This document shows, one piece after another, positions 25,685 to 34,529 of a stretch of DNA of 64,000 nt. Origin of the DNA: Curtobacterium luteum (lineage in GTDB: Bacteria > Actinomycetota > Actinomycetes > Actinomycetales > Microbacteriaceae); the NCBI RefSeq assembly GCF_014646995.1, contig NZ_BMOI01000005.1, forward strand, positions 62,001 to 126,000. Reading direction: 5' to 3'. The position numbers and the translations under genes were made by a program. Each line of letters starts with the position of its first letter. The stretch's first letter is position 1. Below the pieces are notes generated by a model. It had not been told where the DNA came from. It did not search any database and saw only the letters and a list, made by a program, of their open reading frames with translations.

Positions 25685-26754
25685 GAGGCGGGAGCGGGCC
25701 CGGTCGACTCGCGGACGGTCAGGTGCGTGGGCAGGGCGACGGCCCCGGCGGCGTGCCCGTCCGGCAGGTCGTCGCCGGACGCCGGACCCGAGCCCGGACC
25801 CTGCCCCGCCCCCGAGTGCGCCGCACCGAGGCGAGCGAGCAGCATCCGGATCGCGACCCGGCCCGCTCGCTCGATCGGCGACGTCATCGTGGTGAGCGGC
25901 GGGTTGCAGAAGTCCGCGCCGAAGATGTCGTCGCAGCCCACGACGGACATGTCCTCGGGCACCCGGACGCCGCGCTCCCGGAGCCGGGTGAGCATGCCGA
26001 TGGCGATGAGGTCGTTGAACGCGATGCACGCCGTGGCGCCCGCGTTGACGGCGGCGTCCGCGGCGGCGGCACCCGAGTCGACGAAGGGCGCGTGCGGGCT
26101 GATCCGTGCGACGCGGACGCCGAGCCGCTTGGCGACGCGGACGAGGGCCCGCCACCGGCGCTCGTTCGACCACGAGCTGTCCGGTCCGGCGACGTACAGG
26201 ACGTCCCGGTGGCCGAGGCTCACGAGGTGCTGCACCGCCTGCTCGACCCCGCCGGGGGTGTCGATGAGCACCGACGGCACACCGGCGGGTCGACGGTTGA
26301 CGACGACGAGGGGCGTGCGTTCGGCGAACCGGGCGATCTGGGCGTCGGACAGGCGGGAAGCGGTGAGCACCGCACCGTCGGCCTTCGTGGCGATCGCACC
26401 GAGGGCCGCGAGCTCGGCGTCGGCGGACTCCTCGGTGTCGACGAGCAGCTGGGTCCAGCCGGCCGCCGACAGCTGGTGCTGCGTGCCGCGGATCACGTCG
26501 AAGTAGAACGGGTTGGTGATGTCCGAGACGAGCACGGCGACCGCCCGGGTTCGGCCGGAGGTCAGGGCCCGCGCCTGCGAGTTCGCGACGTAGCCGAGTT
26601 CGCGCGCGGCCTGCTGGATCCGCTGCTGCGTGACGTGGTTCACGCGGTCCGGGAGCGACAGCGCACGGGACACCGTCGACGGTGCCACACCGGTCGCGTC
26701 CGCGATGTCGCGGATCGTCACCCGTCGTCCGAGGTCCGTGCCTGCGCTGCTCAC
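25666..26754 (-). CDS. LacI-family transcriptional regulator of the hexuronate island
   Basis: 362 residues from GTG 26754. The HTH is TIRDIADATGVAPSTVSRAL with the hinge helix NSQARALTSGRTRAVAVLVS. The periplasmic-binding-like sensor follows, with DITNPFYFDVIRGTQ and ACIAFNDLIAIGM. A Gly/Pro/Ala-rich insertion near residue 320 is unusual. GTG 26721 is an internal alternative start. A concentric palindrome lies 20 bases upstream of the start, so it probably represses itself, uxaC and the divergent transport-catabolic operon, with a uronate-derived inducer. Confidence 0.9.
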   Translation of the reverse strand: MSSAGTDLGRRVTIRDIADATGVAPSTVSRALSLPDRVNHVTQQRIQQAARELGYVANSQARALTSGRTRAVAVLVSDITNPFYFDVIRGTQHQLSAAGWTQLLVDTEESADAELAALGAIATKADGAVLTASRLSDAQIARFAERTPLVVVNRRPAGVPSVLIDTPGGVEQAVQHLVSLGHRDVLYVAGPDSSWSNERRWRALVRVAKRLGVRVARISPHAPFVDSGAAAADAAVNAGATACIAFNDLIAIGMLTRLRERGVRVPEDMSVVGCDDIFGADFCNPPLTTMTSPIERAGRVAIRMLLARLGAAHSGAGQGPGSGPASGDDLPDGHAAGAVALPTHLTVRESTGPAPASPRRPT

Positions 26755-26774
26755 GGTCCCGACGGTAGGCCGGT

Positions 26775-26824
26775 GTGGCAACAAGTGGCAACCGGTTGCC
26801 GGACGTTGCCACCGGCGGGACAGT
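26775..26824. promoter_or_regulatory. LacI operator with concentric palindromes and overlapping promoter
   Basis: The palindrome GGCAACCGGTTGCC (26787-26800) has the CG centre typical of LacI-family sites. Around it GTGGCAAC (26775-26782) and GTTGCCAC (26805-26812) form an outer inverted repeat with exactly the same axis (26793.5). On the plus strand TTGCCG (26796-26801), 17 bases and GACAGT (26819-26824) may be the promoter of the ABC operon, so repressor binding would cover the -35. Confidence 0.7.
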
Positions 26825-26900
26825 GGTGGCACCCGGGCAGCGACGCCGACGGTCGGTCGGCGGACGCAGCCCACGGAGGTCTCGAGGAGGAAACCCCCGC

Positions 26901-28259
26901 ATGAGGACACGAAGACTGAAGACCCGCTCCGTGGTCGGAGCCGTCGCCGTCGTCGCCCTCGCAGCACTGTCGCTGCAGGGCTGCGCCATCGTGAACGGCA
27001 GCGGCGACGACCCGAACACGCTCCGCGTCATGATGGGCGCGGACACCACGTACCCCAAGGAACGCAAGCAGTGGCAGCAGGAGGTCGCCGCCGAGTTCCA
27101 GCGCGCCACCGGCGCGAAGGTGCAGTGGGAGACCTACTCGTCCGCGCAGGAGGAACTGACCGCGATCCAGACGAGCGTCATCTCCGGGCAGGGTCCCGAC
27201 GTCTACGCGATCGGCACCACGTTCACCCCCACCGCCTACGCCACCGGCGCCTTCGTCGAGATGGGGCCGAAGGAGTGGGACGCGGTCGGCGGCAAGGACC
27301 AGTTCGACCCGGCGTCCTTCGGCATCTCCGGACCGAGTGCGTCGAAGCAGATCGGCATTCCGCTCGCCAGCCGCCCGTTCGTGATGGCCGTCAACACGGA
27401 GCTGCTCGCCAAGGCCGGCATCACCGAGATGCCGACCACGTGGGACCAGCTCACGGAGGACGCGAAGAAGACGACCGAGGGGGACGTGCACGGCCTGGCG
27501 ATCGCCTACGCCGACGGCTTCGACCCGTGGAAGTTCATCTGGGGCATGGCGCAGAACGCCGGCAACACGATCGTGTCGAAGGACGGGAAGGCCGAGATCG
27601 ACGGGAAGGCCGTCGAGGACGCCTACCGCACCTACTTCGACTGGATCACGAAGGACGGCGTCGTCGACAAGGCCGCGATCGGCTGGAACAACGCGCAGGC
27701 CCTCGCGCAGTTCACCGAGGGGAAGGCCGCCTTCTTCCCGATGACGACCACCACCGCGATCAACTCGTTCACGGACACGAAGGTCGACGGCAAGTACGAG
27801 TTCGCCCTGCTGCCGACCGTCCCGCCGGGCGCGACGTCGCGCCCCAGCGACGGCATCGAGGCCGCCAGCATCCTGTCCGGCGACAACTGGGTCGTCGCCG
27901 ACTACGGCACGAAGCAGGACCTCTCGTTCGACTTCATCAAGCAGCTCAGCACGCCGCAGGCCCAGCTCGAGTACTACCGGCTCTTCGGCAACCTGCCCAC
28001 GAACGCCGACGCCGCCGCGCAGCTCGCGGCCGACAATCCGCAGCTCGCGCCGATCATCCAGGCCGGCAAGCTCTCCAAGCCCACCGCCTTCACGGGTGCG
28101 TGGTCGGACATCCAGCTCGCCCTGGTCGACGTCGTCGTGCAGTCCATCCCGCAGCTCAAGAGCGGCGGGGTCAGCGACGACCAGCTCCGACAGCGCCTCC
28201 AGGCCGCGCAACGGGACGCGCAGGCCACCCTGAACCGCCAGAAGAACGGAGGGCTGTGA
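26901..28259 (+). CDS. ABC transporter sugar-binding lipoprotein (CUT1 type)
   Basis: 452 residues. A lipoprotein signal is present: RTRRLKTRS, a hydrophobic core, and lipobox LQGC with Cys at residue 28. The mature part is a family 1 solute-binding protein (LRVMMGADTTYPKERKQWQQ, then GPDVYAIGTTFTPTAYATGA, and FFPMTTTTAI). It is anchored outside the membrane and captures a saccharide. GGAGGA precedes ATG 26901. It is the first gene of the divergent operon, followed by two permeases with overlapping codons. A uronate oligosaccharide or glucuronide is the likely ligand from context. Confidence 0.92.
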   Translation: MRTRRLKTRSVVGAVAVVALAALSLQGCAIVNGSGDDPNTLRVMMGADTTYPKERKQWQQEVAAEFQRATGAKVQWETYSSAQEELTAIQTSVISGQGPDVYAIGTTFTPTAYATGAFVEMGPKEWDAVGGKDQFDPASFGISGPSASKQIGIPLASRPFVMAVNTELLAKAGITEMPTTWDQLTEDAKKTTEGDVHGLAIAYADGFDPWKFIWGMAQNAGNTIVSKDGKAEIDGKAVEDAYRTYFDWITKDGVVDKAAIGWNNAQALAQFTEGKAAFFPMTTTTAINSFTDTKVDGKYEFALLPTVPPGATSRPSDGIEAASILSGDNWVVADYGTKQDLSFDFIKQLSTPQAQLEYYRLFGNLPTNADAAAQLAADNPQLAPIIQAGKLSKPTAFTGAWSDIQLALVDVVVQSIPQLKSGGVSDDQLRQRLQAAQRDAQATLNRQKNGGL

Positions 28260-29308
28260 TGACCGCCACCGAGACCCGCCCGCGGACCGACACGGCGTCG
28301 CACCGGCCCGTCCGGCCGGTGGGCAAGACCCCGCTGTACAAGAAGGAGCGTCCGCTCTGGATGCTCCTGCCCGGGGGCGTCCTCATGCTCGCCGTCATCG
28401 TGGTGCCGCTCCTCGTCGGGGTGTTCATCGCGATGCTCGACCTGGACCAGTACACGCTGCGGCAGTGGTTCAGCGCCCCCTTCATCGGGTTCGCGAACTT
28501 CGTCGAGGCCTTCACCGCATCGCCGCTGCTCCACTCCGTCTGGATCTCGGTCTCGCTGTCGGTGCTCGTCACCGCCGTCACGGTGCCGATCGGGGTGGCC
28601 GCCGCGATCTCGACCCAGAACCGCTTCCCCGGCCGCGGGCTCGTCCGGTCCGTCTACCTCATCCCGTACGTGCTGCCCGCGTTCGTCGTCGGCACGTTCT
28701 TCCGGACCATGCTCCAGCCGCAGGGCGTCGTGAACTCCGTCCTGCACACGGACGTGCTCTGGCTGAACGGCTCCGCGTCGTACTGGGCGCTCGCCGGCGT
28801 GATGGTGTGGACGAGCTGGCCGTTCGTCTACCTGCTCTCCCTCGCCGGGCTGCAGGCGGTCGACAACGAGGTGCACGAGGCCGCGGCGCTCGACGGCGTG
28901 ACCTGGTGGGCGAAGCTGCGGTACATCATCTTCCCGTACCTCCGCGGCCCGCTCTCGCTGGCGGTGATCATCTCGATCCTGCACAACATCAACAACTTCA
29001 CCCTGCCGTTCGTCCTGTTCGGCATCCCGCTGCCCTCGAGCGTCGAGGTCATGCCCGTCCTCACGTACATCGCGAGCTTCCAGTCGTTCCGCTTCGGCCT
29101 GTCCGCGGCGATGGCGATCTGCTCCCTCGTGATCGTCGCCATCCCGCTGTTCGTCTACCTCCGGGCCGTCAAGCTCGACACCGGTGACGACGCGGGCCCC
29201 ACCCGCAAGCAGCGCCGCGCCGACCGAGCGACGCTCGCGGCAGCGACCCCCGCGACCCTGGCCGCCACCCCGGCCGCAGCGGCCGACATCGACGGAGCCC
29301 GCGCATGA
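28259..29308 (+). CDS. ABC sugar permease, MalF-like
   Basis: 349 residues and six main membrane segments, from LWMLLPGGVLMLAVIVVPLL to FGLSAAMAICSLVIVAIPLF. The EAA loop that contacts the ATPase reads EVHEAAALDGVTWWAKLRYI. The first 35 residues are cytoplasmic, and the last 45 form an Ala/Thr-rich tail. ATG 28259 overlaps the binding-protein stop (TGATG). Confidence 0.93.
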   Translation: MTATETRPRTDTASHRPVRPVGKTPLYKKERPLWMLLPGGVLMLAVIVVPLLVGVFIAMLDLDQYTLRQWFSAPFIGFANFVEAFTASPLLHSVWISVSLSVLVTAVTVPIGVAAAISTQNRFPGRGLVRSVYLIPYVLPAFVVGTFFRTMLQPQGVVNSVLHTDVLWLNGSASYWALAGVMVWTSWPFVYLLSLAGLQAVDNEVHEAAALDGVTWWAKLRYIIFPYLRGPLSLAVIISILHNINNFTLPFVLFGIPLPSSVEVMPVLTYIASFQSFRFGLSAAMAICSLVIVAIPLFVYLRAVKLDTGDDAGPTRKQRRADRATLAAATPATLAATPAAAADIDGARA

Positions 29309-30258
29309 GCACCCAGAACACCTTCCGCACCCGCACCCGCCCCACCGCGACCCTCACCGAGAGCATCACGGCGCGGAACGGCCGGCCGGCCAAACGCCCG
29401 TACGACACCGACGTCACCCGGCTCCTGCCGCGCTGGCTGCTCGTCGTCGTGATCGCCGTCATCATCGCGTTCATCGCGGTGCCGGTGCTGTACATCCTGT
29501 TCGGCTCCGTCAACTCCGACGTCGCCGTGGCCCGGGGCGAGTACTTCCCGTCCGAGTTCACGCTGGCGAACTACGTGGACATCTGGTCGACGGTCGCGCT
29601 CGGTCAGGGGCTCCTCAACTCGATCCTCACCGCCGGCGCGGTCGCCGTCGCGAGTGCCGCGCTCGCCGTGTCCACGGCGTACGTGCTCGTCCGCTTCCGG
29701 TTCCTCGGCCGCCTCACGATCCTGCGCGGGCTGCTCGCGCTGCAGTCGATCCCGGGCACGCTCCTGCTCCTGCCCGTGTTCGTGGTGTTCTCGAACATCG
29801 CGAGCGCGACGGGTGTCCAGATCATCGGCACCCGCTGGGGCCTCTTCGTCACCTACCTGACGTTCGCGCTGCCGTTCTCGACGTGGGTGATGGTCACGTA
29901 CCTCCGCGGCCTGCCGAAGGAACTCGAGGAGGCGGCCCGGATCGACGGCGCCTCCAGCGGTCGGATCCTCCGGAGCGTCGTCCTCCCGCTGTCGTGGCCC
30001 GGCATCGTCGTGTCGGCGATCTTCGCCTTCCTGCTCGGGTGGAACGACGTCCTGTTCTCGACGATCATGACGACCCCGAACACGCGCACCGTCGCGGTCG
30101 TGCTCCAGGTGCTCGGCACCACCCAGGAGGGCGGGGCCGTCCCGATCTACGGCCAGATGATGGCCGCGTCCATCGTGTGCGCCGTGCCGGTCGTCGCGCT
30201 CTACCTCATCTTCCAGCGCTACCTCGTCGGCGGTCTCACCGCCGGCTCCGTCAAGTAG
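29305..30258 (+). CDS. ABC sugar permease, MalG-like
   Basis: 317 residues with six membrane segments. The EAA motif is ELEEAARIDGASSGRILRSV, and the C-terminus ends LVGGLTAGSVK, as is typical for MalG-type proteins. ATGA overlap couples it to the first permease. No ATPase gene follows, so a shared MsiK-like ATPase elsewhere probably energises it. The gene is followed by a REP palindrome, then the catabolic genes. Confidence 0.93.
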   Translation: MSTQNTFRTRTRPTATLTESITARNGRPAKRPYDTDVTRLLPRWLLVVVIAVIIAFIAVPVLYILFGSVNSDVAVARGEYFPSEFTLANYVDIWSTVALGQGLLNSILTAGAVAVASAALAVSTAYVLVRFRFLGRLTILRGLLALQSIPGTLLLLPVFVVFSNIASATGVQIIGTRWGLFVTYLTFALPFSTWVMVTYLRGLPKELEEAARIDGASSGRILRSVVLPLSWPGIVVSAIFAFLLGWNDVLFSTIMTTPNTRTVAVVLQVLGTTQEGGAVPIYGQMMAASIVCAVPVVALYLIFQRYLVGGLTAGSVK

Positions 30259-30273
30259 GCAGCAACCCAGGAC

Positions 30274-30317
30274 CGGACGGGAGGCGCGGTGCGACCCCGC
30301 CACGCGCCTCCCGTCCG
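30274..30317. repeat. REP-like palindrome inside the operon
   Basis: CGGACGGGAGGCGCG (30274-30288) and CGCGCCTCCCGTCCG (30303-30317) form a perfect 15-base-pair stem with a 14-base loop. It fills most of the 74-base gap between the transporter and the catabolic genes, which are otherwise tightly overlapped. It may act as an attenuator or as a 3'-end stabiliser for the transporter mRNA. Confidence 0.75.
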
Positions 30318-30332
30318 ACAGGAAAGGACACC

Positions 30333-31172
30333 ATGACCGACCAACCCACGTGGGAGCTCTCCGGCTTCGGCGACGAGATCGACGCCGACCCGGCGATCCA
30401 GGTCGCCGTGCTGCAGGCGCTCGGCGCCAGCGCCATCGAGGTGCGGAGCGCCTGGGGGGTGAACGTCGTCGACCTCGACGAGGACCAGCTCGCCGGTCTC
30501 CACCGGCTGTTCGAGGAGCGTGGGCAGACGGTGTCCGCCATCGCCTCGCCGATCGGCAAGGTCCCCGTCGACGAACCCGTCGAGCACGAGGTCGGTCGGC
30601 TCGGCCGGGCGATCGCCGCCGCGCACGCCCTGGGCACGACGAACATCCGCGTCTTCTCCTTCTACTTCGAGGGCCGCGCGCCGGAGGACGTCCGCGACGA
30701 CGTCCTCGTCCGGATGCGCGCGCTCGCCGACCTCGCCGAACGCGAGGGCGTGACCCTCCTGCACGAGAACGAGAAGGACATCTACGGCGACGTCCCCGAC
30801 CGGGTGCTCGACATCGTCGAGAGCGTCGGTTCGAGCGCCCTCCGCCTGGCCTGGGACAACGCGAACTACGTGCAGTGCGGCGTCAAGCCGTTCACCGACG
30901 GCTGGGAGCGACTCGCCCCCTACGTCGACTACCTGCAGGTCAAGGACGCGCTCGCCGCCGACGCGTCCGTGGTCCCCGCTGGGGAGGGCGACGGCGAACT
31001 GCTGCAGACCCTCACTGCGCTGCGCGACGCCGGGTACGCCGGCTACGCCTCGCTCGAGCCGCACCTCAGCGACTTCACCTCCCTCGGCGGGTTCTCCGGG
31101 CCCGCGGCCTTCGGTCGCGCCGGACGCGCCTTCCGCTCGCTCACCGACCAGATCGGAGTCACCCTGCGATGA
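30333..31172 (+). CDS. Sugar phosphate isomerase/epimerase family TIM-barrel protein
   Basis: 279 residues, xylose-isomerase-like fold. Likely metal ligands are in TLLHENEKDIYGD (Glu), LAWDNANYVQCGVKPF (Asp), YLQVKDALAA and YASLEPHLSDF (Glu). The start GDEIDADPAIQVAVLQALGA is family-typical. ATG 30333 follows AGGAAAGG. ATGA overlap links it to the GFO gene. It may epimerise or isomerise a keto-sugar acid, and the reaction is not predictable. Confidence 0.85.
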   Translation: MTDQPTWELSGFGDEIDADPAIQVAVLQALGASAIEVRSAWGVNVVDLDEDQLAGLHRLFEERGQTVSAIASPIGKVPVDEPVEHEVGRLGRAIAAAHALGTTNIRVFSFYFEGRAPEDVRDDVLVRMRALADLAEREGVTLLHENEKDIYGDVPDRVLDIVESVGSSALRLAWDNANYVQCGVKPFTDGWERLAPYVDYLQVKDALAADASVVPAGEGDGELLQTLTALRDAGYAGYASLEPHLSDFTSLGGFSGPAAFGRAGRAFRSLTDQIGVTLR

Positions 31173-32362
31173 CCACCCCACTGAAGCTCGCCGTCGTCGG
31201 CGCCGGCGTCATCGGCCGCCACCACGCCCGCGTCGCCGTGCAGCACCCGGACCTCGAGGTCGTCGCCCTCGTCGACGCGATCCCCGCCGCCGCGACCGGA
31301 GCCGCCGACGAGCTCGAGGCGATGGGCGTCGCCCGTCCGATCACGACCGCCACCATCGAGGAGGCGATCGCCGGCACCGACATCGACCTCGTCGCGATCT
31401 GCTCGCCGTCCGGCATGCACGTGCAGCTGGCGGAGGCGGCGCTCGCGGCCGGCAAGCACGTCGTCATCGAGAAGCCGCTCGACACCACCATGCCCCGTGC
31501 ACGGCAGATCGCCGCGCTCGCCGCCGACGCCCGCTCGCGTGGACTGGTGACGAGCGTGATCAGCCAGCACCGCTTCGACCCGGCTTCGGTCGCCGTCGCG
31601 GGGGCAGCGCACGACGGCGGGTTCGGCACGGTGACTTCGGGGGTCGCCAGCGTCGCCTGGTACCGCTCGCAGGGCTACTACGACTCGGGCGACTGGCGCG
31701 GTACCTGGGAGCTCGACGGCGGCGGCGCGGTGATGAACCAGGGCGTGCACACGGTCGACCTGCTCGTGTGGGCGCTCGGCCGGCCGGAGGAGATCTCCGC
31801 GCAGACCGGGCTGCTCGCCCACGACCGGATCGAGGTCGAGGACACCGCGGTCGCCACGGTCCGGTTCCGGAACGGCGCCCTCGGCGTGATCCACTGCACG
31901 ACCGCCGCCTACCCGGGCCTCTCCGCGCGGTACGCCGTCTACGGCACGCACGGTTCGGCGATCGTCGACGACGACCGGCTCGCCTACTTCCACATCGCGC
32001 CCGACACGGCGACGCTCGAGTCCGCCTCGACCACGGCGAACGCCACCGCAGTGGCCGGCGCAGTCGACCAGAAGTCCGACGTCGTCCCGCCGGAGCACGT
32101 CGTGGGCGGCCCGACCGAGCCCGACCACTTCGCCGCCGGCCACGCCCGCCAGTACACGGACATCGTCGCCGCCGTCCGCGAGGGTCGGGACCCCGGCGTC
32201 ACGGTCGACGCCGCCCTCGTGTCCCTCGCCACCGTCCGCGGGCTCTACGTCAGCGCGACGCTCGGCAAGCCGGTCCGGATCGACGACGTCATCGAGGGCG
32301 TGTACGACGACGTGGTGCCGGTCGTCGGCACCGCGATCCCCACCGAAGGAGCCACCCGATGA
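31169..32362 (+). CDS. GFO/IDH/MocA family oxidoreductase
   Basis: 397 residues. The Rossmann motif is LAVVGAGVIGRHHARVA and the EKP motif is GKHVVIEKPLDTT. The C-terminal domain has GGGAVMNQGVHTVDLLVWAL with the catalytic His, and TAAYPGLSARYAVYGTHGSA. It is coupled by ATGA overlaps on both sides to isomerase-like genes. In a hexuronate island, it could oxidise a glucuronide or methyl-glucuronate at C3 before cleavage, but this is inference; the family covers many sugar alcohol substrates. Confidence 0.9.
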   Translation: MTTPLKLAVVGAGVIGRHHARVAVQHPDLEVVALVDAIPAAATGAADELEAMGVARPITTATIEEAIAGTDIDLVAICSPSGMHVQLAEAALAAGKHVVIEKPLDTTMPRARQIAALAADARSRGLVTSVISQHRFDPASVAVAGAAHDGGFGTVTSGVASVAWYRSQGYYDSGDWRGTWELDGGGAVMNQGVHTVDLLVWALGRPEEISAQTGLLAHDRIEVEDTAVATVRFRNGALGVIHCTTAAYPGLSARYAVYGTHGSAIVDDDRLAYFHIAPDTATLESASTTANATAVAGAVDQKSDVVPPEHVVGGPTEPDHFAAGHARQYTDIVAAVREGRDPGVTVDAALVSLATVRGLYVSATLGKPVRIDDVIEGVYDDVVPVVGTAIPTEGATR

Positions 32363-33246
32363 AGTTCTCCGTGTTCACCGCCTCCACGCCCGACTGGTCC
32401 CCGACCGAGGCGGCTCAGACCCTCGCCGAGCAGGGGTGGGACGGCATCGAGTGGCGCGTCGTCGACGACCGCCCGGCGGACGGCGCCGAGGTGCCGGCCG
32501 GCCGGTCGTTCTGGACCGGCAACCGGTCGACGTGGCAGTTCACCGGCATCCAGGACCAGGTCGGCGAGATCGCCCGGATCACCGACGCCGCGGGGCTCGA
32601 GTACTCCGGCGTCGGCGGCTACCAGCCGGTGTCCGACCTGGACGGCGTCGACACGATGCTCCGCGTGACCGCCGAGCTCGGCGCCCGCCAGGTCCGCGTC
32701 ACCATGCCGCACTACCGGCAGGAGCGCGAGCGCACCGGCGCGACCTACCCGCAGCTGTTCGACCGGACCCGTGCCGACCTGGAGTGGGCGGCGGGCCGCG
32801 CGGCGGAACTCGGCGTCAAGGCACTCGTCGAGCTGCACCACATGACGATCACGCCGTCCGCGTCGGCCGCCCTCCGGCTCGTCGACGGGCTCGACCCGGA
32901 GCACGTCGGCGTCATCCACGACCTCGGCAACCTCGTCATCGAGGGGCAGGAGGACCACCTCGCCGCGTTCGAGCTCCTCGGCCCCTACCTCGCGCACGCC
33001 CACGTGAAGAACGCCCGCTGGGTCGACACCGGCGACACCCGGGCCGACGGGTCCGCGATCTGGCAGAACGAGTGGGCACCGCTGCGCGACGGCCAGGCGT
33101 CGGTGTCCGACTACCTCGACGCCCTCCGCCAGCACGGCTACGACGGCTGGGTGACCATCGAGGACTTCTCCACCGACCTGCCGCTCGCGGAGCGCACGGC
33201 CGACAACCTGGCGTACCTCCGGTCGCTCGTCCCGGTGGCGGCATGA
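32359..33246 (+). CDS. Sugar phosphate isomerase/epimerase family TIM-barrel protein, second copy
   Basis: 295 residues, only distantly similar to the TIM-barrel product of the gene at 30333. It opens KFSVFTASTPDWSPTEAAQT. Metal-site candidates are ALVELHHMTITPS (Glu), GVIHDLGNLVIEGQED (Asp), HAHVKNARW (His) and VTIEDFSTD (Glu). ATGA overlaps both neighbours. Two different barrels around one GFO enzyme suggest a multi-step conversion, for example oxidation, elimination and hydration. Confidence 0.85.
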   Translation: MKFSVFTASTPDWSPTEAAQTLAEQGWDGIEWRVVDDRPADGAEVPAGRSFWTGNRSTWQFTGIQDQVGEIARITDAAGLEYSGVGGYQPVSDLDGVDTMLRVTAELGARQVRVTMPHYRQERERTGATYPQLFDRTRADLEWAAGRAAELGVKALVELHHMTITPSASAALRLVDGLDPEHVGVIHDLGNLVIEGQEDHLAAFELLGPYLAHAHVKNARWVDTGDTRADGSAIWQNEWAPLRDGQASVSDYLDALRQHGYDGWVTIEDFSTDLPLAERTADNLAYLRSLVPVAA

Positions 33247-34529
33247 CCGACCGCCGCCCCGGCATCGTCCACCTCGGCATCGGTGCGTTCGCTCGCGCCC
33301 ACCTCGCCTGGTACACCCAGCGCGCCGACGGGAACCGCTGGGGCATCACCGCGTTCACCGGGCGCTCGCCCGACGTCGCCGAGGCGCTCAGCGCGCAGGG
33401 CTGCCGCTACACGCTCGTGACCCGCGCCGCGGACGGCGACACCGCCGAGGTGATCGACACCGTCGTCGCGGCCCGCCCGGGCACCGACGACCCGGCCTGG
33501 AGGCGCGCGGTCGCGTCCGCCGACACGACCATCGTCACCCTGACGGTCACCGAGCAGGGGTACCGGACCGGCTCGGACGTCCCGGCCCGCCTGGTCGCGG
33601 GGCTCGACGCCCGGCGTGCCGCCGGCGCCGGTCGGATCGCGCTCGTGTCGCTCGACAACCTGACCCACAACGGCGACGTCCTGCAGTCGGCGGTGCTCGA
33701 CGCCGTCGACGACGACGGCCTCCGCGACTGGATCGGGTCGAACGTCGCGTTCCCGAGTTCGATGGTCGACCGGATCACCCCCGCGACGACGGACGCCGAC
33801 GTCACGTCGATCGCGGACCTGCCCGGGGCGCTCGACGGCGACCGGGTGCCCGTGGTCACCGAGCCGTTCGCCGAGTGGGTGCTCGAGGACCGCTTCGCCG
33901 GGATCGAGCGTCCCGCGTGGGAGACCGCGGGCGTCCGGCTCGTCGAGGACGTCACGCCGTACGAGCAGCGCAAGCTCTGGCTGCTCAACGGCTCGCACTC
34001 CCTCCTCGCGTACCTCGGGCTGCTCCTCGGGCACGAGACCGTCGCCGACGCCATGGACGACCCGCGCTGCCGCAGCGCCGTCGAGCAGCTCTGGGACGAG
34101 GCCGCCGCCGAACTGCCGCTCCCCGACGCCGAGGTGGCCGCCGCCCGACGCGCCCTCGTCGAACGGTTCGCGAACCCGCGCATCCGGCACACCCTCCGGC
34201 AGATCGCGTCGGGTGGGTCCGAGAAGCTCCCGGTGCGGATCGTCGAGGTCCTGCGCCGCCGACTCGACCGCGACCCCGCCGCCGGCATCGGACCCGGGGC
34301 GGCGACCGCGCTCGCCGCGTGGTGGCTGCACGTGACCGAACAGTCCGAGCTCGTGAGCGACGCCGGAGCGCCCGGACCAGACTCGGACGTGCACGACGTC
34401 CTGCGGGTCGTCGCCCCGGATCTCGACACCACCCCCGTGGTCGCCGCCGTGACCGCAGCCGCCGACCGCATCCGCACCGAACGGCGGGGCACCGCCGCAG
34501 CCCGCACCGAAGAAGGAGCCCACGCATGA
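33243..34529 (+). CDS. uxuB: Mannitol dehydrogenase-family protein, probable fructuronate reductase
   Basis: A 428-residue long-chain polyol dehydrogenase. The N-terminal NAD motif is IVHLGIGAFARAHLAWYTQ, the central family signature SLDNLTHNGDVLQSAV, and the catalytic segment KLWLLNGSHSLLAYLG with Lys-Asn-His. It is somewhat shorter than E. coli UxuB. With uxaC and manD in the island, reduction of fructuronate to mannonate is the best assignment; a mannitol or tagaturonate enzyme is less likely. ATGA overlap to manD. Confidence 0.85.
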   Translation: MTDRRPGIVHLGIGAFARAHLAWYTQRADGNRWGITAFTGRSPDVAEALSAQGCRYTLVTRAADGDTAEVIDTVVAARPGTDDPAWRRAVASADTTIVTLTVTEQGYRTGSDVPARLVAGLDARRAAGAGRIALVSLDNLTHNGDVLQSAVLDAVDDDGLRDWIGSNVAFPSSMVDRITPATTDADVTSIADLPGALDGDRVPVVTEPFAEWVLEDRFAGIERPAWETAGVRLVEDVTPYEQRKLWLLNGSHSLLAYLGLLLGHETVADAMDDPRCRSAVEQLWDEAAAELPLPDAEVAAARRALVERFANPRIRHTLRQIASGGSEKLPVRIVEVLRRRLDRDPAAGIGPGAATALAAWWLHVTEQSELVSDAGAPGPDSDVHDVLRVVAPDLDTTPVVAAVTAAADRIRTERRGTAAARTEEGAHA

